Assembly (NCBI RefSeq): GCF_900455735.1
Contig: NZ_UAUI01000021.1
Span: 1-64,000, forward strand
DNA: 64,000 bases
Direction of reading: 5' to 3'
DNA from: Rhodococcus wratislaviensis
GTDB taxonomy: Bacteria > Actinomycetota > Actinomycetes > Mycobacteriales > Mycobacteriaceae
The notes beneath the pieces were generated by a model, which was not told where the DNA came from, did not search any database, and was given only the letters and a program-made list of their open reading frames with translations. This document shows, piece by piece, positions 16,982 to 24,694 of the stretch. Position 1 is the first letter of the stretch; each line of letters begins with the position of its first letter. The position numbers and the translations under genes are program-made.

Positions 16982-17993
16982 ACTCGCCCGGGCGTCCGGT
17001 CTGTCGGTCAGCGCGCTGCGGTTCTACGACAAGGCCGGGGTGGTCACCCCGCACGCGGTCGACCCGCGCACGGGCTATCGCTGGTACGCCGACCGGCACG
17101 TGGACGCGGCGATCCTCGTCGCCGCGATGCGCCGGGTGGGTATGCCGGTGAAGGAAATGGCGGCCGTACTGAGCGGGACGGACGCCCACGGACTCCTCGA
17201 CCGGCATCTCGGCCGGCTCGAGAAGGGGCTGGACGACGCTCGACGCGAACTGGCGAGGATTCACGGACTGCTCGACGCGCGGACGGCACGGGAGTGCACG
17301 GCCGTCCTCCGCACCACCGACCTCCTCACCGCGTTCGGCTCGGTGCGGTTCGCCGCCGACGCCGACTCGGAGTTCCCGGTGTTGCGCGGCTGCCTCCTGG
17401 AGACGGACCACGGCGTGCTTCGGCTCGTCACCACCGACCGCTACCGGCTGGCGGTCGGCACGGTGACCGTTCTCGAACCACCGGACGAGCCGATCTCCGC
17501 CGTCGTCCCGTGCACGTTCCTGGACGACGCGGCCGGTCTGCTGGGTCGCCACGACACGGTGACCGTCGTCGTCGGCTCCGACAGCATCACCCTCCGCTGC
17601 GGCGCCGAACAGCTCAGCACCCGCCTCGTCGAGGGCGCGTTCCCCGACCATCGCAGCCTGTCGCCGCGCGACCCGGGAACCGAGCACACCTTCTCCTCGG
17701 CGGACCTGCGTGCACTTCTCGCGGACGCAGGCGACCGGGTGGATCTCGGCGTTCTCGAGTCCGGCGAGATCGTCGTCGGCAGCCCGGGGACGGATCAGCC
17801 CGTCCGCTTCCATGTGCAGGTGAGCGCCGGTTTTCTCCTCGAAGCCGTCGACGCGCTGCCGGGTGAGCAGCTGACGTTCCAGGTGGGCGGACCCATCACG
17901 CCGCTCGCCCTCCGGCCACGATCCGTTCACACATCGGACCCCGCGAGTGCGTACTCTCTCCTGATGCCGTTGCAGCCGGTAGCGCTCACGTAA
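16956..17993 (+). CDS. MerR-type DNA-binding domain fused to DNA polymerase III beta-clamp-like domains
   Basis: A 345-residue fusion. Residues 1 to about 75 are a MerR winged helix ([26 protein letters not shown], then GYRWY), and about 80-110 form the MerR dimerisation helix. From about residue 118 the sequence follows domains 2 and 3 of the DnaN sliding clamp: [20 protein letters not shown] with TDRYRLAVG, then [12 protein letters not shown], then [18 protein letters not shown], and finally [12 protein letters not shown], matching the clamp's C-terminal MPMRL. Clamp domain 1 is absent, its place taken by the MerR part. It has a GTG start and overlaps the preceding gene. MerR proteins dimerise, so a clamp-like assembly on specific DNA is conceivable, but function is unknown to me. 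Confidence 0.85.
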   Translation: MSAVLSIGELARASGLSVSALRFYDKAGVVTPHAVDPRTGYRWYADRHVDAAILVAAMRRVGMPVKEMAAVLSGTDAHGLLDRHLGRLEKGLDDARRELARIHGLLDARTARECTAVLRTTDLLTAFGSVRFAADADSEFPVLRGCLLETDHGVLRLVTTDRYRLAVGTVTVLEPPDEPISAVVPCTFLDDAAGLLGRHDTVTVVVGSDSITLRCGAEQLSTRLVEGAFPDHRSLSPRDPGTEHTFSSADLRALLADAGDRVDLGVLESGEIVVGSPGTDQPVRFHVQVSAGFLLEAVDALPGEQLTFQVGGPITPLALRPRSVHTSDPASAYSLLMPLQPVALT

Positions 17994-18055
17994 TCTGTGA
18001 GTGCGGCGCGATGGCGCGCAGGCAGCACGTCCGTCCGACACAGTTAGAGGAGCCC

Positions 18056-18769
18056 GTGGCACGCAAGCCCACACCCCCCGGAACCCCGCAATCCACGAGC
18101 GTCGGCCACATCGTCGACCTCGTCCGCGGAGCAGTTCCGCCCCTGCATCCGGCCGGGCTGCCCTTCGTCCTCGCACCACTCGGTGTGGCCGTCCTCGGCC
18201 GCAAGCGCAAGTGGGTCCGGCGTGGAGCGCTGACCTCCGCCGCGGCCTGCGCCGCGTTCTTCCGGCATCCGCACCGCGTTCCGCCGAACCGTGTCGGCGT
18301 CGTCGTCGCACCGGCCGACGGCGAGGTCGCACTCGTCGACTCCGCGGTCCCGCCGTCCGAACTCGACATGGGAACCGAGCCGCTCCCCCGGGTCAGCATC
18401 TTCCTGTCCGTGCTCGACGTGCACGTCCAGCGCAGTCCTGTCGGTGGTGAGGTCACGAAGGTCGTCCACCGGCCGGGCCAGTTCCTCTCCGCCGATCTCG
18501 CCGACGCCAGCGAGGTCAACGAACGCAACAGCATGCTGCTGCACACCCAGGGAGGCCACGACGTCGCCGTCGTGCAGATCGCCGGTCTGCTCGCCCGCCG
18601 GATCGTCTGCGACGCCAAGGTCGGCGACACCCTCCCGATCGGTGACACGTACGGCCTGATCCGGTTCGGCTCCCGCGTCGACACGTACTTCCCGGCGGGC
18701 ACCACGTTGCTCGCCGAGCGTGGCCAGCGGACGATCGGCGCCGAGACCGTCATCGCTCAACTGCCGTGA
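18056..18769 (+). CDS. psd: Phosphatidylserine decarboxylase
   Basis: A 237-residue proenzyme of the short archaeal/actinobacterial class that makes phosphatidylethanolamine. The self-cleavage site is the Gly205-Ser206 pair in [12 protein letters not shown], where Ser becomes the pyruvoyl group. Upstream family blocks are [25 protein letters not shown] and [23 protein letters not shown] choose the GTG at 18056 because of AGAGGAG just upstream; an ATG at 18011 is also possible. Translation is coupled to pssA by a 4-bp overlap (GTGA). Confidence 0.93.
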   Translation: MARKPTPPGTPQSTSVGHIVDLVRGAVPPLHPAGLPFVLAPLGVAVLGRKRKWVRRGALTSAAACAAFFRHPHRVPPNRVGVVVAPADGEVALVDSAVPPSELDMGTEPLPRVSIFLSVLDVHVQRSPVGGEVTKVVHRPGQFLSADLADASEVNERNSMLLHTQGGHDVAVVQIAGLLARRIVCDAKVGDTLPIGDTYGLIRFGSRVDTYFPAGTTLLAERGQRTIGAETVIAQLP

Positions 18770-19629
18770 TCGCCAACGCCAAGCAGCAGAGGCGGGGACG
18801 ACCCCAGCAGGCGGTTCGGCTCCTGCCGAGCGTGGTCACGATCCTCGCCCTGTGCGCGGGGCTGTCCGCCGTCAAGTTCGCGCTCGACGGCGACCTGGGG
18901 ACGGCGCTGGCGATGATCGGCGCCGCCGCGGTGCTCGACTCGCTCGACGGCCGCATCGCGCGCCTCCTCGACGCCACCAGCAAGATGGGCGCGGAACTGG
19001 ACTCGCTCGCCGATTCCATCTCGTTCGGTGTCGCACCGGCCCTCGTCCTCTACGTCACACTGCTGGACGGGCAGAGTTTCGGCTGGATCATCGCGCTGAT
19101 CTATGCGGTGAGCATCGTGCTGCGGCTGGCACGGTTCAACACGCTCCTCGACGAGGACGACGCGCCGGGCTACACCAACGAGTACTTCACCGGGGTGCCT
19201 GCGCCGGCGGGTGCGCTGATCGCACTGACCCCGCTGGCCGCCGCCGCGCAGTGGGGTGACGGCTGGTGGTCGTCGTATCCGGTCGTCGTGGCGTGGACCG
19301 TGATCTCCGCGGCGCTGATCGTCAGCCGGATTCCCACACTGGCGCTGAAGACGGTGTCCGTGCCCCCGCGGATGGCGGCCGGTCTACTCGTCCTCGTGGC
19401 GCTCGCGGCGGCGGCCCTGGTCACCTACCCGTACATCCTGCTGATCGCGCTCGTGGCCGTGTACCTCGTGCACATTCCGTTCGCGGTCCATTCCAAGCGG
19501 TGGGTGGCCGCACGCCCCGAGACGTGGGACATCAAGCCGTCCGAGCGGCGGGCCATCCGGCGTCAGCCCGACGCCCGCGGCAGGCGATCCGCCGCACGGC
19601 TCGGACTGCGTCGTCCCCGGGCCCGATAG
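18766..19629 (+). CDS. pssA: CDP-diacylglycerol-serine O-phosphatidyltransferase
   Basis: A 287-residue integral membrane enzyme making phosphatidylserine, the substrate of Psd. The CDP-alcohol phosphotransferase motif is complete: [20 protein letters not shown] followed by [11 protein letters not shown], i.e. DG-x2-AR-x8-G-x3-D-x3-D. Several hydrophobic segments follow, then a basic cytoplasmic tail ([20 protein letters not shown]). GTG start overlapping the psd stop. In mycobacteria the same trio psd, pssA and a CDC48-like ATPase is found. Confidence 0.94.
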   Translation: MIANAKQQRRGRPQQAVRLLPSVVTILALCAGLSAVKFALDGDLGTALAMIGAAAVLDSLDGRIARLLDATSKMGAELDSLADSISFGVAPALVLYVTLLDGQSFGWIIALIYAVSIVLRLARFNTLLDEDDAPGYTNEYFTGVPAPAGALIALTPLAAAAQWGDGWWSSYPVVVAWTVISAALIVSRIPTLALKTVSVPPRMAAGLLVLVALAAAALVTYPYILLIALVAVYLVHIPFAVHSKRWVAARPETWDIKPSERRAIRRQPDARGRRSAARLGLRRPRAR

Positions 19630-19656
19630 TTCGCTCCCGCACGTAGGCTCGACGGC

Positions 19657-21840
19657 GTGACCTCACCGGAACTCGCGCTCACAGTCCGACTGAACACCTC
19701 GGCCGCCGACGCCCGGCGCGGCGTGGTCCGGCTGCATCCGGAAGCCCTGGCCGCGCTCGGCGTCCGCGAGTGGGACGCGATCGCCCTCGTCGGCGCGCGC
19801 CGCACCGCCGCGGTGGCGGGTCGCGCGCCGACCGGAACCCCCACCGGGACTGCACTCCTCGACGACGTGACCCTGTCCAACGCCGGGTTGTCCGAGAACA
19901 GCACGGTCGTCGTGACACCGGTGACGGTGTACGGCGGGAAGACGGTGACGGTCAGCGGCTCGAATCTGGCCGTCACCTCCGTCTCCGACGTCACCCTGCG
20001 TCACGCCCTGCTCGGCAAGGTCCTCACGGTCGGCGACACGGTGTCGCTGCTCCCCCGCGATCTGGGCCCCGGAACCAGCACCGCCCCCGCGACACAGGCA
20101 CTGTCCCGGACGTTCGGTGTCGCCTGGACGTCCGAGTTGCTCACCGTCACCGGGGTCGACCCGGCCGGTGGTCCGGTGAGCGTGCAGCCCAACACCGCGG
20201 TCGGGTGGGGTGAGGGTGTGCGCGCGACGGTGTCCGCGGCTCCGCCGCGGTTGCCCGCGCCGCCGGTACCGCCCGCCGAGGAAGTTCCCCCGGTCCCCGT
20301 CGAGGACCTGGTCGGTGCCCACACCCAGGCAGCCAAACTCACCGAGTGGCTCGGACTGGCACTCGACGAACCCGAACTGCTCCGCAAACTGGGGGCCTCA
20401 CCCCATCTGGGCGTCCTGGTGACCGGGCCCGCCGGTGTCGGGAAGGCGACGCTGGCCCGTTCGGTGCTCGCCTCCCGGCGGGTGGTCGAACTCGACGGGC
20501 CGAGTGCAGGCGCGCTGGAAGCCGACTCGCGGCTGCAGCGTGTCACCGCGGCGGTCGACGCGACCCGCAGCGGCGGCGTCCTGCTGATCACCGACATCGA
20601 CGCCCTGCTGCCTGCCACCCCGGAGCCGGTGTCGGCGCTGATCGTCGAACAGCTCCGCCGCGCAGTCGACACCGTCGGCGTCGCGTTCGTGGCGACGTCG
20701 GCGCACCCGGAGTCGGTCGACGCACGGTTGCGCGGGCAGGACCTGTGCGACCGCGAACTCACCCTGACCCTGCCCGACGGCTCCACCCGCCGGGCGCTGC
20801 TGGAACTGCTTCTGCGGAAAGTCCCCACCGACGGGATCGCCCTCGACGCGATCGCGGCCCGCACACCGGGGTTCGTCGTCGCCGACCTCGCCGCGCTGTG
20901 CCGGGAAGCGGCCCTGCGTGCCGCCTCGCGCGCGACCAGGAAACCCGTCGACCCGGCGCTCACACAGGACGACCTGCTCGGCGCGCTCGACGTCATCCGC
21001 CCCCTGTCGCGGTCGGGCAGCGAGGAACTCGCGATCGGCAGCGTCACCCTCGACGACGTCGGGGACATGGTGGAGACCAAGCAGGCGCTGACCGAGGCGG
21101 TCCTGTGGCCGTTGCAGCATCCGGATTCGTTCGCCCGGCTGGGCGTCGATCCGCCGCGCGGAGTGCTGCTCTACGGTCCCCCCGGTTGCGGCAAGACCTA
21201 TCTCGTTCGGGCGCTGGCAAGTTCGGGGCATCTGAGTGTGCACGCCGTCAAGGGCGCCGAACTGATGGACAAGTGGGTGGGCGCGTCCGAGAAGGCGGTC
21301 CGCGAACTGTTCCAGCGGGCACGGGATTCGGCCCCGTCGCTGATCTTCCTCGACGAGGTGGACGCCCTCGCTCCGCGGCGCGGTCAGAGCTCCGACTCCG
21401 GGGTATCCGATCGGGTGGTGGCCTCGCTGCTCACCGAACTCGACGGCGTCGAACCGCTGCGTGACGTGGTCGTCGTCGGCGCCACCAACCGGCCCGACCT
21501 CATCGACCCGGCGTTGCTGCGCCCCGGCCGCCTGGAGCGGCTGGTATTCGTGCCGCCACCGGACGGTGATGCCCGACGCGCGATCCTGCGAACGTCCGGG
21601 AAATCGGTGCCCCTCGCCGACGACGTCGACCTCGACGCCCTGGCCGACGACCTCGACGGCTACTCGGCCGCCGACTGTTCGGCGCTGCTGAGGGAAGCCG
21701 CGCTGGCCGCCATGCGCCGGAACATCGACGCCGCCGACGTCACCGCGGCCGACGTCGCCGAGGCACGCGAAAAGGTGCGCCCCTCACTCGATCCCGAGCA
21801 AGTGGCGCACCTGAAGTCCTATGCGCTGTCGCGCCCGTGA
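19657..21840 (+). CDS. CDC48/p97-type AAA ATPase with two AAA domains
   Basis: A 727-residue protein. Residues 1 to about 190 resemble the CDC48 N-domain (double-psi barrel, LHPEALAALGVREWDAIALVG). The first AAA domain has Walker A GPAGVGKAT with Lys263 and a Walker B LLITDIDAL in which Asp replaces the catalytic Glu. The second is canonical: GPPGCGKT with Lys513, LIFLDEVDALAPRR, and the arginine-finger region RPGRLERLVF. So D1 may bind but poorly hydrolyse ATP, with D2 as motor. The M. tuberculosis counterpart (Rv0435c) has the same neighbours pssA and psd. Client proteins are not evident. The stop codon lies inside the palindrome at 21834-21879. Confidence 0.9.
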   Translation: MTSPELALTVRLNTSAADARRGVVRLHPEALAALGVREWDAIALVGARRTAAVAGRAPTGTPTGTALLDDVTLSNAGLSENSTVVVTPVTVYGGKTVTVSGSNLAVTSVSDVTLRHALLGKVLTVGDTVSLLPRDLGPGTSTAPATQALSRTFGVAWTSELLTVTGVDPAGGPVSVQPNTAVGWGEGVRATVSAAPPRLPAPPVPPAEEVPPVPVEDLVGAHTQAAKLTEWLGLALDEPELLRKLGASPHLGVLVTGPAGVGKATLARSVLASRRVVELDGPSAGALEADSRLQRVTAAVDATRSGGVLLITDIDALLPATPEPVSALIVEQLRRAVDTVGVAFVATSAHPESVDARLRGQDLCDRELTLTLPDGSTRRALLELLLRKVPTDGIALDAIAARTPGFVVADLAALCREAALRAASRATRKPVDPALTQDDLLGALDVIRPLSRSGSEELAIGSVTLDDVGDMVETKQALTEAVLWPLQHPDSFARLGVDPPRGVLLYGPPGCGKTYLVRALASSGHLSVHAVKGAELMDKWVGASEKAVRELFQRARDSAPSLIFLDEVDALAPRRGQSSDSGVSDRVVASLLTELDGVEPLRDVVVVGATNRPDLIDPALLRPGRLERLVFVPPPDGDARRAILRTSGKSVPLADDVDLDALADDLDGYSAADCSALLREAALAAMRRNIDAADVTAADVAEAREKVRPSLDPEQVAHLKSYALSRP

Positions 21841-21879
21841 GTACTTGTTAACCGCCCGCGGTTAACAAGTACTCACGGG
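21834..21879. terminator. Perfect 22-bp inverted repeat, bidirectional terminator candidate
   Basis: Arms 21834-21855 and 21858-21879 are exact reverse complements around a 2-base centre; the arm core reads GTGAGTACTTGTTAACCGC. It lies between the convergent AAA ATPase gene, whose TGA stop is inside the left arm, and the PEP-mutase-family gene. There is no T-run, which is normal for actinobacterial hairpins. Closely related palindromes occur at 42014-42055 and, more diverged, at 62291-62338. Confidence 0.75.
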
Positions 21880-22632
21880 TCAGGACCAGCGGCCGAGGAG
21901 CGTGGCCGCGTGTGCGGCGAGGGCGGCCTGGAAGAACGGGCCGAAGCTCACCCGCGCGACGCCGAGCGGGCCGAAGCTCGCCGGATCGTCCTGATCGGGC
22001 AGACCGATGGCGTTGACGGGCAGCGGGAGCTCCGACGTGAGCCGCTTCTGGGTGGCGTCGTCGTGACGACCCACGGGGTACAGCACATCGGCTCCGGCCT
22101 CGGCAGCGAGCTTCAGCCGAGCGATCGCGCGATCGACACGGTCGGATTCGTCACCCACCTGCTTCACGAACAGGTCGGTGCGCGCATTCACGACCACGTG
22201 GATCCCGGCAGCATCGGCCGCCTGCCGCAATCCTCCGACGAAGTCGGCGTGCTCCTGCGGTTCACGGAGACGCCCACCCTCGCTGTGAACCGTGTCCTCG
22301 ATGTTCAGGCCGACTGCTCCCGCGCCGATCAGACCCTCGATCAGACGGGCTGGCTCGAGCCCGTATCCCGATTCGATGTCGACCGACAGCGGCAGATCCA
22401 CCGCTGCGGTGATCTGGGAGATGCGGTGCAGCAGTTCGTCGAACGTGATCCCCTCGTTGTCGGGCTTGCCGATCGAGTCGGAGACCGGGTGGCTTCCGAC
22501 CGTCAGCGCCTGAAACCCAGCGGACACAGCCAGATTCGCGGACCACGCATCCCACACGGTGGGCAGGATGACGGGGTTGCCGGGCTGGTGCAGCCCCAGC
22601 AGGGTGGTGGCCTTCTCGTTGATCGACGTCAT
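21880..22632 (-). CDS. Isocitrate lyase / PEP mutase family protein
   Basis: A 250-residue TIM-barrel enzyme of the isocitrate lyase / phosphoenolpyruvate mutase superfamily. Recognisable blocks are VILPTVWDAWSANLAVSAGFQALTVGS, the metal-binding strand PLSVDIESGYG, VGLNIEDTVHSEGGRL and VVVNARTDLFV. The family includes methylisocitrate lyase, oxaloacetate decarboxylase and C-P mutases, and which reaction applies cannot be decided here. The full isocitrate-lyase KKCGH loop is not present. The ATG has GAGGAGCCC upstream. Confidence 0.85.
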   Translation of the reverse strand: MTSINEKATTLLGLHQPGNPVILPTVWDAWSANLAVSAGFQALTVGSHPVSDSIGKPDNEGITFDELLHRISQITAAVDLPLSVDIESGYGLEPARLIEGLIGAGAVGLNIEDTVHSEGGRLREPQEHADFVGGLRQAADAAGIHVVVNARTDLFVKQVGDESDRVDRAIARLKLAAEAGADVLYPVGRHDDATQKRLTSELPLPVNAIGLPDQDDPASFGPLGVARVSFGPFFQAALAAHAATLLGRWS

Positions 22633-22744
22633 AGGTGGGCTCCTCGCCTCGGTTGTATTCGATCGGAGTCGTTCTCGGGCACGCCTTCGGTGCCAACGCC
22701 GGGTTCGCCATTTCCATTCCTACCCGCTCGAGTACCGTGAGCGA

Positions 22745-24085
22745 ATGGACTTCCGGGAACCTCTGTCGGCCGCGGCTGCTCTCGCGTCCGGTGCACTGGC
22801 CGGTTTCGTTCTCACCAATCCCCGCAACCGGGCCTGGACGATCAATGCTTCCGACCGGGAGATCGATCGGTGGCTCAGCAGCCAGCCGACGGGTGTGGTG
22901 GTGGCTCTCGTTCTCGCCGTCATCGCGGTGGCCGGTCTGCAACGGTCCGGCTCCCGGCGGGTGTCGTGGCTCCTGGCGGCGGCCTGCGCGCTCGCCCTGA
23001 TCGGCGCGCGCTGGGTGGTGCCGCACGCCGGCGGGGTCGACACGCTGATCGCCCTGCACTTCGCCAAGACCGCGACTGCCGGGTTCCTGCTGGGTGCGGC
23101 GGTCGCCGCGGTGTGGGGTCGCTGGGTTTCGCAGCTGGCGCTGACTCTCGGTGTCGCGAGCGCGTTCCTCCTCGCGAGTGTGCAGCGACTGCCGCGCGGC
23201 GACACCGCGTACGTCGAACCCGCGAGTATGAGCACCTCCGCGATCGGCGAACCCCCGCAGTGGATGCTGATCGCGGTTCTCGTGCTCGCGCTCGCGTCGG
23301 CGGTGGTGGCACGGTCGCAGTTCCGGGTGCAGCGTCCCGACCGGAAGACCCTGCTGACCGCGCTGGTCGGCGCCCTGGCTCTCGCCCTGCTCAACCGGTT
23401 GCTCGGGGCGTGGATCGACGATCAGGAATTCGGCGAACCCCTGACGGTCTGGCTGATCGTCGCATTCTCACTGGCCGTGATTCTCACGGTCACGGTGCTG
23501 ATCGCACGCCGGTTCCCGGGGATCGACGGACGCTTTCTGCTCGCCTCGACCGGTGTCACCGCCGCCGCCGTGCTCGTCCTCGACGACCTCCGCACCCCGC
23601 GGGTGACGACGCCCGCGCCGGCGTTGCTGGCGGTCGGCGTCATCACTCTGGTCGCGGGAATCGCGATAGCGGTCAGGGTCCCACCGAAGTGGCGGCGCCC
23701 GCAGTGGGGACTCTGCCTGGCCGCCGTCGTTCCGCTCCTCGCCGCCGTCTGGCCCGACTTCGGCGACGACGGCGTCGCACTGTTGATCCGGCTGGCCGTG
23801 CTGGGTTGCGGCGCGGGTTTCGCGCTCGCCGCCGCTCTGCCGGGGTCGGCGCCCGTCGCGGTACTCGGTTTCGCGTTGCCGTTCGCGTCGCTGGTGTTCG
23901 TGGCGGCGACCACGGTTCCCCGTAGCCGGGTGGTCTACTCGGGTGCGAGCACCGAACACCGCCTGCCGTCGTCGCCTGCCTCGACCGCCGCGTCCGACCA
24001 CCTCGTCGGCTTCGTGATGCTGCTCGTCGTCGCGTTCTGCGTGTACTCGGTACACGAGCGGCGCAGCACAGCGGAGGTCACCTAG
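22745..24085 (+). CDS. Multi-pass membrane protein of unknown function
   Basis: A 446-residue hydrophobic protein with about nine or ten predicted membrane helices (for example VVVALVLAVIAVAG, WMLIAVLVLALASAVVA, VWLIVAFSLAVILTVTVLIA). I see no transporter or enzyme motif. The start is taken as the ATG at 22745 (MDFREPLSAAAALAS); the frame continues upstream over the divergent PEP-mutase-family gene. The 3' end overlaps the convergent Nudix gene by 4 bp. Confidence 0.7.
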   Translation: MDFREPLSAAAALASGALAGFVLTNPRNRAWTINASDREIDRWLSSQPTGVVVALVLAVIAVAGLQRSGSRRVSWLLAAACALALIGARWVVPHAGGVDTLIALHFAKTATAGFLLGAAVAAVWGRWVSQLALTLGVASAFLLASVQRLPRGDTAYVEPASMSTSAIGEPPQWMLIAVLVLALASAVVARSQFRVQRPDRKTLLTALVGALALALLNRLLGAWIDDQEFGEPLTVWLIVAFSLAVILTVTVLIARRFPGIDGRFLLASTGVTAAAVLVLDDLRTPRVTTPAPALLAVGVITLVAGIAIAVRVPPKWRRPQWGLCLAAVVPLLAAVWPDFGDDGVALLIRLAVLGCGAGFALAAALPGSAPVAVLGFALPFASLVFVAATTVPRSRVVYSGASTEHRLPSSPASTAASDHLVGFVMLLVVAFCVYSVHERRSTAEVT

Positions 24086-24498
24086 TCGAGGAGGCCGAGC
24101 GACTGCAGCCTGCGGAACACGAGCATCGAGCCGGGCGCGACGTCGGGCATGGCCGCGTACTCGGCGACGGTGAAGTACCGGAGTTCGGCGATCTCGCTCG
24201 TCGGCCGCGGCTCTGCGCTCAGTTCGGCGAGGAAGCAGGTCATGTGCAGGTCGGTACCCTCGGGATGTCCGTACGCGGGCGCCTCGAAGACCCCCAGATG
24301 TTCGAGCGTCCCGTCGACGATTCCGGCGTCGAGTTCCTCCCGGATCTCGCGGTGCAGCGCCTGTTCGGCGTTCTCGCCCGGATCGATCTTCCCGCCGGCC
24401 ATGTAGAACGCGGTCTTCCCCACCGATCGGGTCTGGAGGAGTTTCCGGTCGCGGATGTGGGCGAGCGCGGCGGTTCGGATCTCGGCAGGCACCGTCAC
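24082..24498 (-). CDS. Nudix hydrolase
   Basis: A protein of about 138 residues with a complete Nudix box: GGKIDPGENAEQALHREIRE continuing ELDAGI, i.e. G-x5-E-x7-REUxEExGU. It should hydrolyse a nucleoside-diphosphate-linked compound. Start uncertain: GTG at 24498 fits the domain boundary; an ATG frame reaches 24534. Neither has a good ribosome site. Substrate unknown. Confidence 0.83.
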   Translation of the reverse strand: MTVPAEIRTAALAHIRDRKLLQTRSVGKTAFYMAGGKIDPGENAEQALHREIREELDAGIVDGTLEHLGVFEAPAYGHPEGTDLHMTCFLAELSAEPRPTSEIAELRYFTVAEYAAMPDVAPGSMLVFRRLQSLGLLD

Positions 24499-24545
24499 AA
24501 GATAGAACAGTCGGGCCGGCCGCCCATAACACAATGCGCCCCATT

Positions 24546-24627
24546 AGTCCGATTTGCCGCGATTGTAAGTCCGAATAACCGACCCAGTAGGATGTATCCC
24601 GTAGCCCAGTTCGCTAGCTAAGCGAAC
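24546..24627 (+). promoter_or_regulatory. Candidate regulatory region of the Mrp operon
   Basis: Upstream of mnhA the heptamer AGTCCGA occurs twice, at 24546-24552 and 24568-24574, exactly 22 bp (two helical turns) apart. Further on is a palindrome GTTCGCT-AGCTA-AGCGAAC (24609-24627). A -10-like TAGGAT is at 24588-24593. These are visible repeats; an activator or repressor site is inferred. Confidence 0.4.
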
Positions 24628-24694
24628 GGTCTACACGACTCGGTTCGTTTCGTTCCGACACCCCGCCGCCCGCTGACCCCCGACGGAGTGCCTT

